A stretch of DNA of 64,000 nucleotides from Benincasa hispida (lineage: Eukaryota; Streptophyta; Magnoliopsida; Cucurbitales; Cucurbitaceae). Within the stretch, counting starts at the first letter, position 1. Every line of letters starts with the position of its first letter. The notes beneath the pieces are model-generated. The model was not told the origin of the DNA. It ran no database searches and saw only the letters and a list, made by a program, of their open reading frames with translations. Made by a program: the position numbers and the translations under genes. This document shows, piece by piece, positions 22,930 to 33,940 of the stretch. The DNA is taken from positions 66,570,553 through 66,634,552 of the forward strand of contig NC_052360.1 in NCBI RefSeq assembly GCF_009727055.1, written 5' to 3'.

Positions 22930-23900
22930 TGTTAGGTTTTTAAAGGATGCATATTTTATATGTTAGTTCCCCAAAATTGAGTTGATTATTTGTTTTAAAT
23001 GCTTATTTTGTAGGTAAAACGGTCCCCGAAGCATTTAGGAGTCATCAAGAGAAGATCGGGCCAAAAATGATCTAAAATAGCCAAGAAATTCAACAATTTG
23101 AAGAAAATCGAGCAAATTACCAAAATGCCATCAAGAATGCAGTGTCATGACCTTAGGAGAGGCGTTGCATAATGCTTAAAGGTAGAAGATCAATCTCGCT
23201 GCAAAACAAGGCAATGTTGCAACGCTCCAGACTTTGACGCATCACCCCCGCACGCACGCTTTGCATTGACGAGTGTTGAGGGGGTAGCGTTGCAATGCAA
23301 GCCCAACGCTTTGAGGCTTTTCATCGATTTAGTGTTGCAACGCTACCTCAACATCATGATGCTAGCCTGCATACTATAAAAGACTTTTCTTTCATTTTTG
23401 CAAAGGAGAGGAAGAAAAATCTAGAGGCTGGGATCTCTCTTCGAGTTGTTTCACTTCTTTGGTAATTTTTGCTCCAATTTAGGTTAGATTTTTATATTTT
23501 TGTTAAATTGTAAACAAACTCTTGTAATTCTTCATATAATTTGTCAATGAATTTGTGAAATTGATTGAATCTTGTTTCGATTTCAAGGGTTCTTGTAAAT
23601 TCCTTTTACTTTCTTTATCAATTGCAATCTGAATTGTGCCTTATTGAATCTGATTTTAATTCTTGAATCATGTCGAATGATCTAAATCTTGAACATGTAT
23701 AGCCTAGATGCTTGGTTTTGTCACAATCGTTGTTGAATACGTTGCTTTCAATGTTTTCGATGGAATGTCTAGCCAAGATCTATAAGAGGCAATAATAGTT
23801 TTGTGTTTGATGGCTATCCTAAGATGCACTAATTACTCACTTTCCACATAATTAATACCAATACAAAGTTCAAGTTCCACGAAATAAATTTCTCTTGAAA
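22930..23900 (+). repeat. Athila-like 3' LTR
   Basis: Starts TGTTAGGTTTTTAAAGG after the purine run. It includes GCGTTGCA / AACGCT phrases at 23160-23360, a CTATAAAAG TATA-like box at 23375, and a leader-like part to about 23835. Its right limit is not clear. Confidence 0.55.
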
Positions 23901-26240
23901 TCTCGTGCGAACATATATGTTTACTTTTTTTATTTAAATTAAAAATTAAAATTAATTAAGAGATAATCAATCATCCCTATAAAAATAAAAAAGAATTCTC
24001 ATTTTGAGTAAGAGAAGATTATCAAGAAATTTGAAGGAAAAAAAAGAGTATATATATAGGGAAATTTGTGGTGTATAGCCAAAAATTGGTGTGGAAATTG
24101 AAAAATGACCAAAGAAAAAAACTATTGAGGGCAAAAATGACGTGGGCATGATTTCATATTTTGACCATGTAAGTTGACCGCCCAACTTATTTCACAGAAG
24201 ATGTAAGTTGACATGTATCAAATCTAACTTGTTTCTGTTTTAAATCTTAAGATTATATTTTGTTATATTATTTTAATTTTAAATATCAAACTGAGAGTTC
24301 CCTTAGATTTCTTATTTTGAAGGAAAAGCAAATCATGATAGCAAGCAAGACCAAACCAAATTAAAGAGTTAAAATTAGAATTATTTTTTTTAAAAAAATT
24401 CCAATAAAAGATATAGATGAAAGGTTATTAATTATATCTATAAAATAAATCATTCTCAGTCCACTCATAATTAAATTTCCTTCATAGTTTTGAATAGTTC
24501 TAAAATTTAATTCATCAATATATTATTACATTCAATCAGTTAGTTTGAGTTTTTGTAAATATTGAATTTGAAACAAAAACTTGTATTTTATTATCAAAAC
24601 AAATTTTAAAATTAAAATCTATACATGATTTTACCTAATTGGTTGATTAGCTCCCATAAATGAATAAAAGATAAATTAAACTTTGTAAAATTATATTAAA
24701 AAAATTAACTGATGCATCTCCTCAATGCAAGAAACAATTACAGTTTTCATAAATTATTCAAATATTTATTTTATTTAATCTTTAATAATGTACATATTAT
24801 TTTTCTCATATTCAACACAAGAATGTATTTTTAACATTATAATATTATGTGTATTGCACGTAGCATTCAACTAATTATGTTAAAATAATGAAGAATCTTC
24901 AATTAAGAAATGAAAATATATTTCAATATGAATCAATTTAACCATGAAAAAAGTTAGAAAATAATACACACATTATAGGCACTTCATATATAGAAAATGT
25001 AATTTAACCCCAATAGAATTCAGCAAAAACATATTTTTTATTAGTCCTAATATATTTGCTATTTTTTGTTTTTATTTGTCATATACTATTCTAAATGTTT
25101 AAATTTAATGTTTTTAAATGAAGTTTTTGAACAGTCATTTTCGGTCTATACTTTATTGAAATTGACATCCACATAGTACCTCATCAAAAATATAGATACA
25201 ACTAATAATGCCACATTATTCATATAGTGACTTTGTTGTTATTTCATTAAAATTTACAAATAGCTAGTCCTTTCATATCCACCACTTTATTGAAATCAAC
25301 ATCTATATATCACCAACATTATAGGTATGTAAGAATAATCCTCTCACTTCTATATAATATAGAATTAGTGAAAAATTAGTCGAGAAATTAAAACGAAATA
25401 ATAAAACTAGTAAACACAAGAATTTACGTAAAAAATTATAAACTAAAAAAAAAAATCACGATTCACCCGACAGAAAAATCAACCATTTATATCGACCAAA
25501 GCATAAACATTGTAGACTTTACCCACACAAATCCCTAAGGGAATGCAATGTGCCAATATTGCTAGTAGAATTTTGATTCTTTGTTATTAAAGAAAAATCA
25601 ACCAATAATGGATTATATATATTGAATTTCACTATAAATTTCAAAGGGTTTATTCAAAAAAATAATAATCATATAAAAAAGGCTAGGAGAAAAGAAACAT
25701 AAAGTTCAAAAAATAAAATCATTATTAAATGAGGTCTAATTTCATTGATTTTAGGTCATGTGTTACCTAAGGTGAAACTTTATTCATCAATGATAATCTA
25801 AAAAATGGACCAGACCCAGTTGATTACGTTTGTTGTTGGTGATCATAATGAACTGTGGGTCCACCTCCAAATTTGTAATCAAAACGTACAATCCGATTAA
25901 GGAACGAATGTGCTCAATTTGATGGTGTTTGAAATTGTGGGACCCACCACCTTTATAGTTATTATTACAAAAATTATTACTATAATAGTATCCGAATTGA
26001 GAATCTGCAACACTTATTGTTACTCTAGCGGTTAGGTTCAAACGGTGATAACAGTAAATATGACAGGTCCATAATTATAAATAAATACAATAAAAAAATA
26101 ATTTAATTACATTTTCAATTTATAATTGATCTATCAATTGAATCCCATTAAGGTTACACCAATCTTTATTATAGATTGGTAAACATAGCCTTATATCAAT
26201 TTGATTTCAAATGGAACTAAAAATTTGAAGTCATGTCCAT
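23901..26240. other. AT-rich spacer without a supported gene
   Basis: No domain, no long frame with protein-like composition and no clear LTR. Frames at 23967-24185 and 25787-26041 have low-complexity or chance composition. The 25990-26090 segment shares the phrase (T)CAAACGGT(A/G)A(C/T).AxAGTAAATxTG with the foldback element at 48416-48540, so a fragment of that family may be present. Confidence 0.6.
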
Positions 26241-26249
26241 CATTTAAAA

Positions 26250-26460
26250 ATCTTAGCCCCATTTGATAACCATTTTATTCGTTTATTTTTGTTTCTGAAA
26301 ATTAAGCCTATTGACACTATTTCCACTTCCACTTCCAAATTTCAAAATTGTTTTTAATTTTAGAATTTGACCATGCAAATTATAGTAAAAAATGTAGATG
26401 ATATAAATTTAATTTTTAAAAATAAAAATCTAAAGCTAAATAATTGACAAACGGAGTCTA
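26250..26460 (+). mobile_element. MITE, family A, copy 1
   Basis: CCATTTGATAACCATTTTATTCG...TTTCTGAAAATTAAG at the left and AATTTAATTTTTAAAAATAAAAA...TGACAAACGG at the right are imperfect inverted ends. The same layout recurs at 31990-32310 and 36690-36925. Confidence 0.65.
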
Positions 26461-27680
26461 AATTATTATAAATTTTAAAATTACAAGAACTAAACTATCA
26501 CGTACAAAAGTGGGCTAAATTGTTCTCAAGGTAGAACTAAATTAATACGTACTTTTGGAAGTAAAAGATTTTGTAGTGTCTAAAAAAGATATTTTTTTAA
26601 CTTAAAAAATCACGATAAACAAACAGATAAAAATTAAAATTAAAATAATTTGAAAAAAAAAAGTTAAATAATGAAAAGATCATAACCGCACATTGGAAAA
26701 CGTAAGAGATCCCATCCGTTAAAAAAACAATGCGTCTCGATATCTTCAATTTCCCCCGCAAAGCTTCTCATTATCACTCCTCCACCTCCAGATTTGGTTT
26801 CGAAAACGAAGCCAACTCATATCGTTTTTACTCTTTTTACTAAAATACCCCCATCATACTCTTTTTTAAGGTTAAAATAATATTTAACTTTTTTAAAAAA
26901 AAAAAAATTAAAGATTCATTAAACAACATTTGAAACAACACCATCTTCAGAAATAGTCGAGAAAAACCACCCAGGAACAACAAAATCCGGCCCAATATCT
27001 TCTTCAGAGAGGGAAGAAGAAGCACAACAGAAAAATGTACAAAATTTCCAAACTAAAACCATCGCACGAGCAAGACGGTGAATTGTCCCACTCGACTCCC
27101 TAGAGCACTAAGAAATAATATTTTGATTTACGATCAAATTTATTCAATTTTAATCCATATACTTCTCAGAAAATTTTTATCTGTTTATTGTAGTTTTTTT
27201 AATTATTATTTATTAGTAAGTGTCAATTTTAAATCATGGTTATTTTTAGCTAATTTCTATAAAGCTTTTGAGAGATTAAATTTAAATTTTATAAAAAGTA
27301 AGAGAATAAATCTCAATAAAATAGTATTTTTGATTTTTTAAAATTCAAAATAATAATAATAAAAAAAGAAAAACCTAAAACAAAAACTTGAGCCAGTTTT
27401 ACCTTTTCACTTGTCAGTATTGGTCCCTTTGAAACTATCGGAACCCAAATAGCTTATAGAGCCTGCCCACTCCTCACGCGCCCTATCCGCGCGTGTACGA
27501 CACCTCTATAGTACATCTACTTACCTTTTAGACCCTATTTATTCATTTTTGTTTTCCTTTTAAACATTAGTACCAAAGTGTATTGTTTTTTTTATTATTT
27601 ATTTAAAGCATTTATTTAGAAATCATCTTTTTATTTATTTAAATTTGTTTAATGTTATATTTAGGTTGAAAAAACAATTT
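26461..27680. other. AT-rich spacer
   Basis: Nothing codes here by eye. 26700-26830 and 27390-27530 are richer in GC and C-runs than their surroundings (for example CACGCGCCCTATCCGCGCGTG at 27475) but show no protein frame or RNA gene I recognise. Confidence 0.55.
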
Positions 27681-27689
27681 TGTCATTCA

Positions 27690-28200
27690 ATTTAATCCAT
27701 GAATTTTAATTTGTAGCGATTTTCTTCCTGCATTTTCACATTTATAACAATTTAGTATTTAAATTTTAGAATGTAACAATTTACTTCCTATATTTTTAAA
27801 TTTGTAACAATTTAATATTTAAATTTTATAATGTAACAATTTATTTCCTATATTTTTAAATTTGTAACAATTTAATCTTTAGTGTAAAAAGTCTAACCAA
27901 ACTTAATTCTCAAATTTGATAATGTAATAACTTAGTATTTATAATTAATAAACGTATTTGACCCTAACCGGTTTAAGAATCTATATGTGTAAGAAAATTT
28001 CATTAAATCTTAATAATATCTTTCACGATTGAGATTAAATCGTTATAAATTGTGAAGTATAATGACTAAGTTGATAGTTATTAAAATTGAAGGACTAAAA
28101 TTCTAAGAAATTTAGAAGTACAAAAACTAAATCGTTACAAATAAAAGTTTTGAGTCTAGATTGTAAAAAGTTTAGAGACGAAAAATGATTTTAATCATAT
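27690..28200. mobile_element. foldback element of AATTTGTAACAATTTA repeats
   Basis: The left half has repeated (A)ATTTGTAACAATTTA(AT/GT) and ATGTAACAATTTA(C/T)TTCCTATATTTTT units (27740-27890, about 65-bp period). The right half contains the inverse, for example CTAAATCGTTACAAATAAAAG (28125-28145) and ATTAAATCGTTATAAATTG (28034-28052). This is a long imperfect palindrome; I see no coding potential. Confidence 0.7.
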
Positions 28201-28239
28201 ATTTATAAATATTTAAAATTTTAATATAAGTTAGGAAAA

Positions 28240-28620
28240 CATTACTTTCAATAGGCACATTAGAAAATATTTTCTAGGGATGTTGATAGAATGAGCAATT
28301 GGAAAGGAAAATTGAACTCTAGTAATATTTTTATAAAAGTTCCTATAAAATCATAGAAGCTAAAGTGGTCATATTTGTGAGATGGACAAAATTTTGTGAT
28401 AAAGAGACATAAGCATGCCACCATGTGACAAATGAGAGATTCTTGAGCTAGACATGACCAAACAACACTTGTCTTGTAATTGGCTATGAATTAAACCATG
28501 CTGATGAGATGATATGAGTCATTCATTATTGGTGCCATTTTAGGGTTTGGTTTGACCATGGATTTATCTTTCAAGTAGATAAACATAACTTTTTACTTCA
28601 TCAATTATGGAGGTGAAGGT
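28240..28620. other. spacer of apparently unique sequence
   Basis: Unlike its neighbours this stretch has mixed base composition and no visible internal repeats, and includes TTAGGGTTTGGTTTGACCATGG at 28541. It lies about 5 kb before the GRAS gene. No gene found. Confidence 0.4.
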
Positions 28621-29085
28621 TCGGACTACCACTTACATATTATTATGATTATTTATTATATAAAATTTAGATTATTTTTAATAAAATAAATGTAGGAAAG
28701 AAAGATTGAACCTCTAACCTCTAAAAGAGGAAGGACATGTTAATTACCATCGAACTAAGTTCACTTTAACTTAGGTTAAATGTGTTTTGTTATTGTCAAC
28801 ATGAGTATAACTCAAACATATCAATGCTATTGACCAAACCTAACATTCAATCAAACATAATTTTAATAAAATATTATAAAAGAAAGTGTTAACAAAATAA
28901 TTGCAAATTTAATAAATTAAAATGCAAGCATAAATTAGCTAATGGCATCCTAATGTTATACTCCACAATATATATTAAATTGATAATAGTTCAACGGACA
29001 TTTTATCTTAATCTAAAATTTTAAAATTTTAAAAGGAGATTTTTAAAGTTGGAAAAATAAAGAAAAATATTTATACAAATAGTAA
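28621..29085. other. AT-rich spacer
   Basis: Includes the phrase GATTGAACCTCTAACCTCTAAAAG (28704) and GAGGTGAAGGTTCGGAC (28610), roughly inverse to each other and typical of dispersed plant repeats. No gene. Confidence 0.5.
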
Positions 29086-29099
29086 AATGTAATTATAAT

Positions 29100-29300
29100 T
29101 ATAATAGACATCATTATCAAGTCTATCTTAGATAATGATAGAAACTGATAAAAGTGTATCAATGTCTATCAGTTATAGAAACTGATAAAAGTTTATCATT
29201 GATAGAGGCTGATAAAAGTCTATTATTGATACTATTAGTGATAGAAAACGATACAAGTCTATCATTGATAGAGGTTGATAAAAGTCTATCTAAATACTTT
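29100..29300. repeat. GATAGA-rich minisatellite
   Basis: Repeats of GATAGAxxCTGATAAAAGT(C/G/T)TATCA(T/A)TGATA with alternate orientation of GATA/TATC, so the array can fold on itself. Similar arrays occur at 45640-45900 and weakly at 32640-32700. Confidence 0.85.
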
Positions 29301-29785
29301 GATATTTTTTTCTAAGGGCAAAAATTTCTCATTTTAAAACATGGCTTTCACATAATATAAAACTGAACAAATGAGTTAATTAATAATGGCACAATATTAT
29401 AGCTAGTTAATGAATACATTGTACAATAACTACCATTATTTGTATCTCAATGGATCGACACTATTCTAGTTTTGAAAATTTGTTAAATTATACAAGTTTA
29501 GTTTATCAACTTCTAGTTTATTTAGTTGTTGTATTGGAAAAAGTTTTAATAGGTTCTAAACTTTTTTTTTTAATACGTAGATGTCTAGTCTCTATAATTT
29601 GAAAGGTTTATACGCCCTCGAATTTTTTTATGAGGATGTTTGACTCACCAATATGAGTTAAGTTGAGTTGGTATACAAACTCAATATTTGACCCAGACTT
29701 TAAATGTTGGTAGAGTTGAGTTGATATATTTTACCAACTCATCCCAGCTCACCCTAACTATCACTTCTTCCAATGTTTTACCCCA
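29301..29785. other. AT-rich spacer
   Basis: No gene. 29660-29755 contains GAGTTGAGTTGGTATAC-type phrases repeated twice, part of a dispersed repeat. Confidence 0.5.
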
Positions 29786-29789
29786 TCGG

Positions 29790-30290
29790 CCACCGTCGAT
29801 AACTATCGTTGCCACACTTAAGGAACCAACTCCGAGCTCCGACAACTACCTCCGATGACAACTCCGACACCAAATTTGACGATCAATTTTCGCTCTGATA
29901 ACCACCTACGAAAACCATTTTTTATCTTCGACAATCACCTCCGACAACCACCTTCATAGGCTTCGAAAACCACCTTTGACTACAAAACTCCAGCGAAAAT
30001 CACCTTTGATGACTATCTTTGAGCAAGCAACTCTGGCAGCCAACTCGGGATTTGACAACCACCTCCGACGACAAAACTCCGACAACCAATTCCAATACCA
30101 CCTTCATGCGACCAACTTTGAGCTTCGACAACCACCCCCGACTGCAAACTCCGACGAAAATCATCTTTGATGATCAACTTTGACAACCACCTCGTGACCA
30201 ACTTCGGGCTCCGAAAACCACATCCAACTACAAACTCCAACAAAAATCATCTTTGACAATCAACTTTGACAAACCACTTTCGACTATTAT
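29790..30290. repeat. degenerate CTCCGACAACCACC repeat field
   Basis: Some 25-30 variants of (C)TCCGACAACCAC(C) / CTTTGACAACCAA with larger recurring blocks (for example AACTCCxACxAAAATCATCTTTGAxxATCAACTTTGAC at 30149 and 30233). It is far richer in C than its surroundings. Frames on both strands (29976-30170, 30013-30243) stay open because of the repeats and are not taken as genes. Confidence 0.8.
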
Positions 30291-31290
30291 AAGACCGATG
30301 ACTGTTAGAGTATATTGTAGAGTTGTTTAATATATATATAATAGTATTTTGTCTACATTAAGTGCAAGATTTATACGTAAAATTTTGTAAAATATATTTT
30401 TGTTTAATTGAATTCATATATCAAATGAGTGTTAATAATATTTGAAAAATATGTATGTAGTTGAATAGTATGTAACACATAACAAAAAAAAAACCATAAA
30501 ATGAAGATTTTTTTATTAGAACATTTTATAGTAAGAAGTAGTAATAATAGAGATTTGTTCACTAATGATCATCCAAATTTGGAGGAATTGAAAGTGAAGT
30601 TGTTGAAAAAATGTGGTGACATTTTATTGACTATGGCTACTAAGATGATGGGAGAGATTCAATTAAGAAAATTCATGTAGAGTAAAAATATAAAACAACA
30701 ACTAGGAAGAATAAGAAAAAGAAGAAAATAATGATGAAATTCATGGAGAAAAATTAACCATCAAAAGTTTTGATTTCTCTTTAATTTCTCATTTTAATTA
30801 ACTATAATTTAGCAAGAAAATGTATTGGGTTAATTGTTTTTCATCACCCAAAAAGAAAGAAAGAAAAACTTTAGAAATTAAAAGAAAAGAATTATATTTG
30901 TAGAATTATTGAATAAAAAAATTTCAAAACAAAAATATGAAAATAAACCAGACTATTTAATATTAAAAAAATACATTAGATATCCTAGATATATGAACTC
31001 AATTTTACATCCCAAATATAAACTTAAACTAAATAACTTTGTACCTCAAACACATATATTAACTCCACATACATGTAAACTTCAAATATCATATCACTCA
31101 AACATCTCCTAATATATCTATATATATATATATATGATGTTAGTGAAGATCCTATCAATTTAACCGTCATGCGACTGGTAAACTTTATTATAAATAACAC
31201 AACCAACTAATTTGGTGTAGGGATGTTTATTTGGTGAAAACGTTAACACTGTAGAGCTAATTACAAAGCATTATTATATATAAAATTAAA
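30291..31290. other. AT-rich spacer with (TA)n tract
   Basis: No gene. A short TATATATATATATATA microsatellite is at about 31115-31133. Confidence 0.55.
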
Positions 31291-31296
31291 GAAATT

Positions 31297-31890
31297 TAAG
31301 GTTGAACTATAATTTTAGTCCTTTGAAATTTTAGATTGGTACCTAATTTGTCTTTTAAATTTTTCAATTTTTCAAAGTTTCTAATAGGTCCTTAAATTTT
31401 TAATTTTGTGTCTAAAAATCTTTAAATTTTTAATTTTGTGTCTAAAAATCTTTAAATTTTAAATTTTGTATCTAATAAGTCTTTGAATTTTCAGCTTTGA
31501 ATTCAATAGGTCTTTAATATATTCATTTTCTTAAAAAATAATTGATAATTGATCTATTTAGATATAAAATTGAACTATATGTCAAATGAAACTCTAAAAT
31601 TTAAGATATGTGAATTTAAAAAATGTTGAATATATAGGTCAATGACTTATTAGATACATTTTTTTTTTTTTATTAATTTTAGGAATCTATTGGACACAAA
31701 ATTGAAAGTTTAAGTATCTATTATGCACTTATTTAAAGTTAAAAAATTTAATGAAGATAAAATTGAAAGTTTAAGAATCTGTTAGACATTTAAAATTTAG
31801 AAATTTATTAAACACTTTTAAAAGTTTATGATCAAATAGGCACATATTTAAAAGTAACCTATAATTTAACTATATTAAAAGTTGAGTTCA
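31297..31890. mobile_element. foldback element with tandem TTTTGTGTCTAAAAATC units
   Basis: Left end GTTGAACTATAATTTTAGTCC is inverse to GGTTACTT..TATAGTT-type sequence at the right end (TAACCTATAATTTAACTATATTAAAAG, 31854-31880). Inner left units AATTTTGTGTCTAAAAATCTTTAAATTTTT repeat about three times at 31400-31470 and are matched in inverse by ACACAAAATTGAAAGTTTAAG (31693-31713). Confidence 0.7.
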
Positions 31891-31989
31891 ACCACTCTAT
31901 AAATTTTAAAAGTAAATTATTTTCAAAAAATACATGGTGAAAATTAATGCAACCAACTTTAGTGTCTAGACCTAGCAAAAAAAGAAAAG

Positions 31990-32310
31990 AAAAAAAAGAA
32001 GTTTAAATTCCTTTTGAAAACCATTTCATTTTTCATTTTTGGTTTTTAAAAATTAAGTCTAATTCCTCCATATTTCTTATATTAATTTATATATTTCTTA
32101 AGTACAATGGTTAAATTTTCAGCTAAATTCCAAAAATAAACACAAGCTCTTAAACGCTAATTTTTTCAATTTTTAAATTTGACCTTAATTTTTTAAACTA
32201 TTGGTAAAAAAAATAAAAGAATGAAGAAATTTAGAAGTGAAAATAATATCTATAAATTTAATTTTAAAAATAAAATAAAATCAAATAAAATGATTACCAA
32301 ACGAGATTTT
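31990..32310 (+). mobile_element. MITE, family A, copy 2
   Basis: TTGAAAACCATTTCATTTTTC...TTTTTAAAAATTAAGTC at the left and AATTTAATTTTTAAAAATAAAATAAAATC...TGATTACCAAACG at the right; same orientation and layout as copies at 26250 and 36690. Confidence 0.7.
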
Positions 32311-33400
32311 GATGTTTAGATTTATAATTTTGACTAAAAAAAATTATATTTAAAATTTCTGTACAAGAATAAGAGAATTAAAATTTTGTAGGAAGAGAAA
32401 CCTATATTTTATAAATACTTTTTAGGAAAAATTACACCGTTTTCAAATTCAACAACCGGATGAAGTTTGCATTCGGTTACAATTTTTTTTTGTTTCTCCT
32501 TTGATTATCTTTTTGTTAATTATAAACGTAAAACTGACATAGTATTTATTTATTTTTAAATTTATATAATTAATTTTTTTTTATTTTAGGAAATTTTTGC
32601 AGGTAAAAAAATTTCAAATTATTTATAAAAATAGTAAAAGAATACTGATAGACATGGATCTAATAGATGCCGATAGATTTTTATCAACCTTTATAAACAA
32701 ATATTAAAATTTTATTATTTTGTATAAATAATTTTCTTATTTTTCTATTTTTGAAAATCTCCTATTATTTTTTCTTCTTTCTATCTCTTCTCTTTTCCAT
32801 TTTTCTTTGTCCCCTCCTTCCTTTACATTAATGGTTGCCGAAAACTTTTCATTAGTAAATAAAGAGAAAAATTGAAAGAGAGAGAACAATACTAACAAAT
32901 AAAAAATTGGATAATTACAAATATAGCATGTCAAAATAATTACAAACATATCATAATATAAAAGAATTTAGAGATATAACAAAATTTAGATTTTACTTTT
33001 GAAATCTACGAATAATAAACCATATCATAAAAATCTATCAAAGAAAGAGTTTTATCAATAATAAATTTTGCTATATTTACAATTCTTTAAAAATATTGCT
33101 ATACGCTTAATTATTATCCTTAGCAGTACTTCTCAATACAATTAGTTTGTAAAATTTTTATAGGCCGATTGGGACAAAAGTGAAGTTGTTTGGTCGTGTA
33201 GCCTATGATAAGTCTAAAAACTTCCTACGCCAAACCCTTAACGACAAAATTGTTGAGATTAAGGATTAGAATGCAACCTAAATGAAATTTGAGGGACCAA
33301 AATACAAATTGTCTACTTTTAAAATTCGTATGAAAAGTTTAGAAATGTTATTGTCCATCCGATTGAGCCCATTTGCCATCATCCACGTAAACATTAATTA
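32311..33400. other. upstream region of the GRAS gene
   Basis: AT-rich with no gene; holds the putative distal promoter. A short GATAGA-type fragment lies at 32640-32700. The last 100 bp contain CCACGTAA (33382), an ACGT-core element. Confidence 0.5.
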
Positions 33401-33419
33401 AAAATACCCAAAACCCAAA

Positions 33420-33427
33420 TATAAAAT
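33420..33427 (+). promoter_or_regulatory. putative TATA box of the GRAS gene
   Basis: TATAAAAT lies 490 bp before the coding start and about 30 bp before a long purine-rich (GAGAGA) leader, a plausible arrangement for transcription from about 33450. Inference only. Confidence 0.45.
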
Positions 33428-33510
33428 TAACCACAAAAAGAAAAAGGAAAAAAAAAAAACCTAGAGAGAGAAACATAGAGAGAGAGTGAGAAGCACTTTA
33501 CCACTTTTAT

Positions 33511-33711
33511 ATGTTGCACGCATCCATAGCAGAGAAGAGAAGGAAGCCCAAAGAAAGTACTCTAAAAACAGAGAGAGAAAGAAGAAAAAGGAGAGAGAAA
33601 TCCCCACAAGCAAACTCATCACCTTCATTCAACACAAGAACAACAAGAACAAAGAAGAAACAAAGAAGAAAGAAGAAATTTGAGTTTCAGATTTTTCCAA
33701 AAGAAAGATAA
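33511..33711 (+). CDS. upstream ORF 1 in the GRAS leader (66 aa)
   Basis: The first ATG after the presumed start of transcription opens a 66-codon frame that is extremely basic (KRRKPKESTLKTERERRKRREK..., about 40% K/R). It ends in TAA at 33709-33711, two bases before a possible splice donor. The composition follows from the GA-rich leader, so a conserved peptide is not certain; the frame itself could reduce translation of the main ORF. Confidence 0.35.
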   Translation: MLHASIAEKRRKPKESTLKTERERRKRREKSPQANSSPSFNTRTTRTKKKQRRKKKFEFQIFPKER

Positions 33712-33713
33712 AG

Positions 33714-33815
33714 GTTTTCTTCCTCACTCACTTTCTCTGTTTTTCCCCAAAATTTCATCTCTCTGATTTTGGGGTTTCTCTGAAATTTGTTGTTTCTTTC
33801 CTTTTTCTTCTTCAG
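33714..33815 (+). other. possible 5'-UTR intron
   Basis: AAG|GTTTTCTTCC opens and TTTTTCTTCTTCAG|ATCTCG closes a 102-bp T-rich stretch with a long pyrimidine tract, meeting plant splice-site expectations. No transcript evidence; the leader may be unspliced. Confidence 0.35.
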
Positions 33816-33880
33816 ATCTCGACCTTCAATCGCCATTTTTGACAACTGGAGGATTTCAAGAAGCTTTCTGGTTGGTTCGT

Positions 33881-33940
33881 ATGATTATTACTTGTGCGTT
33901 TTTGCTAGATGAAGGCCATGCCCTTACCTTTCCCTTTTGA
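33881..33940 (+). CDS. upstream ORF 2 overlapping the GRAS start (19 aa)
   Basis: ATG at 33881 opens a 19-codon frame (MIITCAFLLDEGHALTFPF) that runs past the main ATG at 33909 in another frame and stops at 33938-33940. Ribosomes starting here could not reinitiate at 33909 without moving back, so it should lower output unless skipped. Confidence 0.45.
   Translation: MIITCAFLLDEGHALTFPF

Larger units (their letters stand above)
18700..23900 (+). mobile_element. degenerate Athila-like Ty3/gypsy element, 3' half
   Basis: Four signs point to the 3' half of an Athila-type element on the plus strand: an ORF (20638-21081) like the plant transposon/env-like domain found downstream of pol in this group; the phrase TTGAGGACAATGTTTAG...AAGTTGGGGAAG (21578-21614); a second AAGTTGGGGGTG (22915-22926) before an LTR-like start; and an LTR-like segment rich in GCGTTGCAACGCT phrases (23160-23360). 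No RT, RNase H or integrase remains. 21640-22900 is the long non-coding 3' spacer typical of the group. Confidence 0.65.

Noticed and set aside
29976..30243. Repeat-protein gene on either strand
   Set aside because: Frames are short and both strands are open equally; explained by the degenerate repeat field.
33486..33683. 65-codon frame in the GRAS leader
   Set aside because: It does not begin with ATG (GTG at 33486), so it is not a likely plant uORF.
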